64,000 bases of DNA from Ianthella basta (Eukaryota > Porifera > Demospongiae > Verongiida > Ianthellidae), in assembly GCA_964019415.1 (NCBI GenBank), contig OZ025869.1:4838765-4902764 (forward strand), written 5' to 3'. Made by a program: the position numbers and the translations under genes. Of this stretch, positions 62,986 through 64,000 are shown piece by piece; positions within the stretch are counted from its first letter, which is position 1; every line of letters begins with the position of its first letter. The notes under the pieces were generated by a model, which was not told the origin of the DNA, ran no database searches, and saw only the letters and a list, made by a program, of their open reading frames with translations.

Positions 62986-64000
62986 CCTTTTGTAGACATC
63001 ACCTAAGTGTGCATCACACTTGAGTGTAACACATATAAATCATACTGACACACACACAGCGCTGCACACTACACACACACATGCACAGGTGCGTGCCGGC
63101 TCACATTCTCCCACATTCACACACACTTGCAGTGGTGACCCTGCGTGCAGATAAGCTCCGGATCACAATGGAGGTGGCTCTTCATGTTGCTTATCTATAG
63201 CTGTGTGAATGGTGTGTTAGTATGGGGTGGGTCATATCAGGTAGCACAGGGGCATTAACCTAACTCCAGAGTTTAACAAAGGTGACGATCGTCTTTCGCT
63301 GGGAGGAGCCAAAATGGCCTAAGAAAGTACCTGGGATAGTTGATAGGAGCAATTTGAAGATGCTTGCAGTACACGTGAAGGGACAGGTTTATGCTCCACT
63401 GCTTGCATGTGTGCAGAGTGCAAGCGTACACTAACACACAACTTGATAGTTGGAAGCCATGATGATATACATGTACTTACAGCTGCAAAACAACTAACTA
63501 TAGCTTCCGGGTCTCCTTCCATTGGCCTAAACAACTATAGCCTCTCTACTATAGTAACTATAGTCTCCTTCCATTGGCCTAAACTTGTGCACAGACTGCC
63601 CTCTCAGGGCATTTGCGTTTGAAGTGCAAAATCACGCATTCAACAGTTCTTGCTCTGCCATTATGCCACTGTCAGCCATATTCGCTGAAGGATTGTGTTA
63701 TTACATCTTAGTACCGACAGCGTCCCTACAGAAATACCTGAACAAGAGTGCACTTGACCGTTAGTCATGTGAGGAGTGGCTAGTGGATGGCTGGGTGGGG
63801 GAGAAGGTGTAACCTGCGCATGCATGTACCTGTGCAAAGTGCATGCAATGGCTGAATACAAGGAAGCCTTGTGACACAGTGTGTAGTGCATGTGAGTGCT
63901 AGTCCTCTCATACACCACATGACTAGAGGGCTCCATGTTTATGGCCTCAAATTGAAAAGATGGGTCTTAAGGAGCAATAAGGGTTTCATGTCATTCAGTA
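62986..64000. other. No gene supported
   Basis: Contains (AC)-rich stretches and a short direct repeat (tctccttccattggcctaaac at about 63510 and 63565). No coding signals seen. Confidence 0.4.

Overview
The window looks like nuclear DNA of an early-branching marine invertebrate, most likely a sponge. The evidence is phase-consistent spliced genes with GT-AG introns, an animal-type L-gulonolactone oxidase, an ankyrin-Roc-COR-Death protein of the kind abundant in sponges, stray SAM, ankyrin and THAP exons, and very dense DNA-transposon debris. The species call is inference. There are no bacterial operons, CRISPR arrays or rRNA/tRNA genes that I can support.

Two host genes are well supported. 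(1) A complete eight-exon L-gulonolactone oxidase-like gene (last step of vitamin C synthesis) runs on the minus strand from 51020 to 31348. All seven splice junctions keep the reading frame and give 462 codons. Its introns hold most of the transposon debris of 32-50 kb. (2) A single-exon 1105-residue protein at 52826-56143 (+) has ankyrin repeats, a Roc GTPase, a COR region and a C-terminal Death domain, which is the DAPK layout without the kinase. Its upstream DNA carries two perfect CRE palindromes and three TTGCGCAA palindromes within 190 bases.

Layout. 1-2.3 kb: exons and remnants of a pogo-like gene. 2.7-6.4 kb: a dispersed repeat, a THAP domain next to a Merlin/ISXO2-like transposase, and a piggyBac tail. 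8.4-10.7 kb: BEN-family and Tc1 fragments, a 3x331-base tandem repeat and a retroelement Gag-like fragment. 11.2-15.5 kb: a BEN-like ORF, a foldback element and a THAP exon pair. 16.4-18 kb: unrecognised candidate exons. 19-28 kb: a SAM exon and a patchwork of P-element, LINE, PIF1-helicase, Ty3/gypsy Gag and RT fragments mixed with amplified ankyrin exons. 28.9-30.2 kb: a decayed Tc1 end and a BEN pseudogene. 31.3-51 kb: the oxidase gene and its intronic elements. 52.8-56.1 kb: the Roc-Death gene. 56.2-64 kb: duplications, a DR1 (nuclear receptor) motif cluster, a 79-base minisatellite, a coiled-coil exon abutting a (GT)n tract, and a second copy of the 2.7 kb repeat.

The most unusual object is a 3.5-kb element at 38952-42461. 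It has perfect 24-base terminal inverted repeats and a TA target duplication. It carries an intact Tc1/mariner DD34E transposase and, divergently, an intact BEN-domain protein, plus an eight-copy 34-base subterminal array. Two decayed BEN-family copies elsewhere in the window also lie beside Tc1 transposase fragments, although in different orientations.
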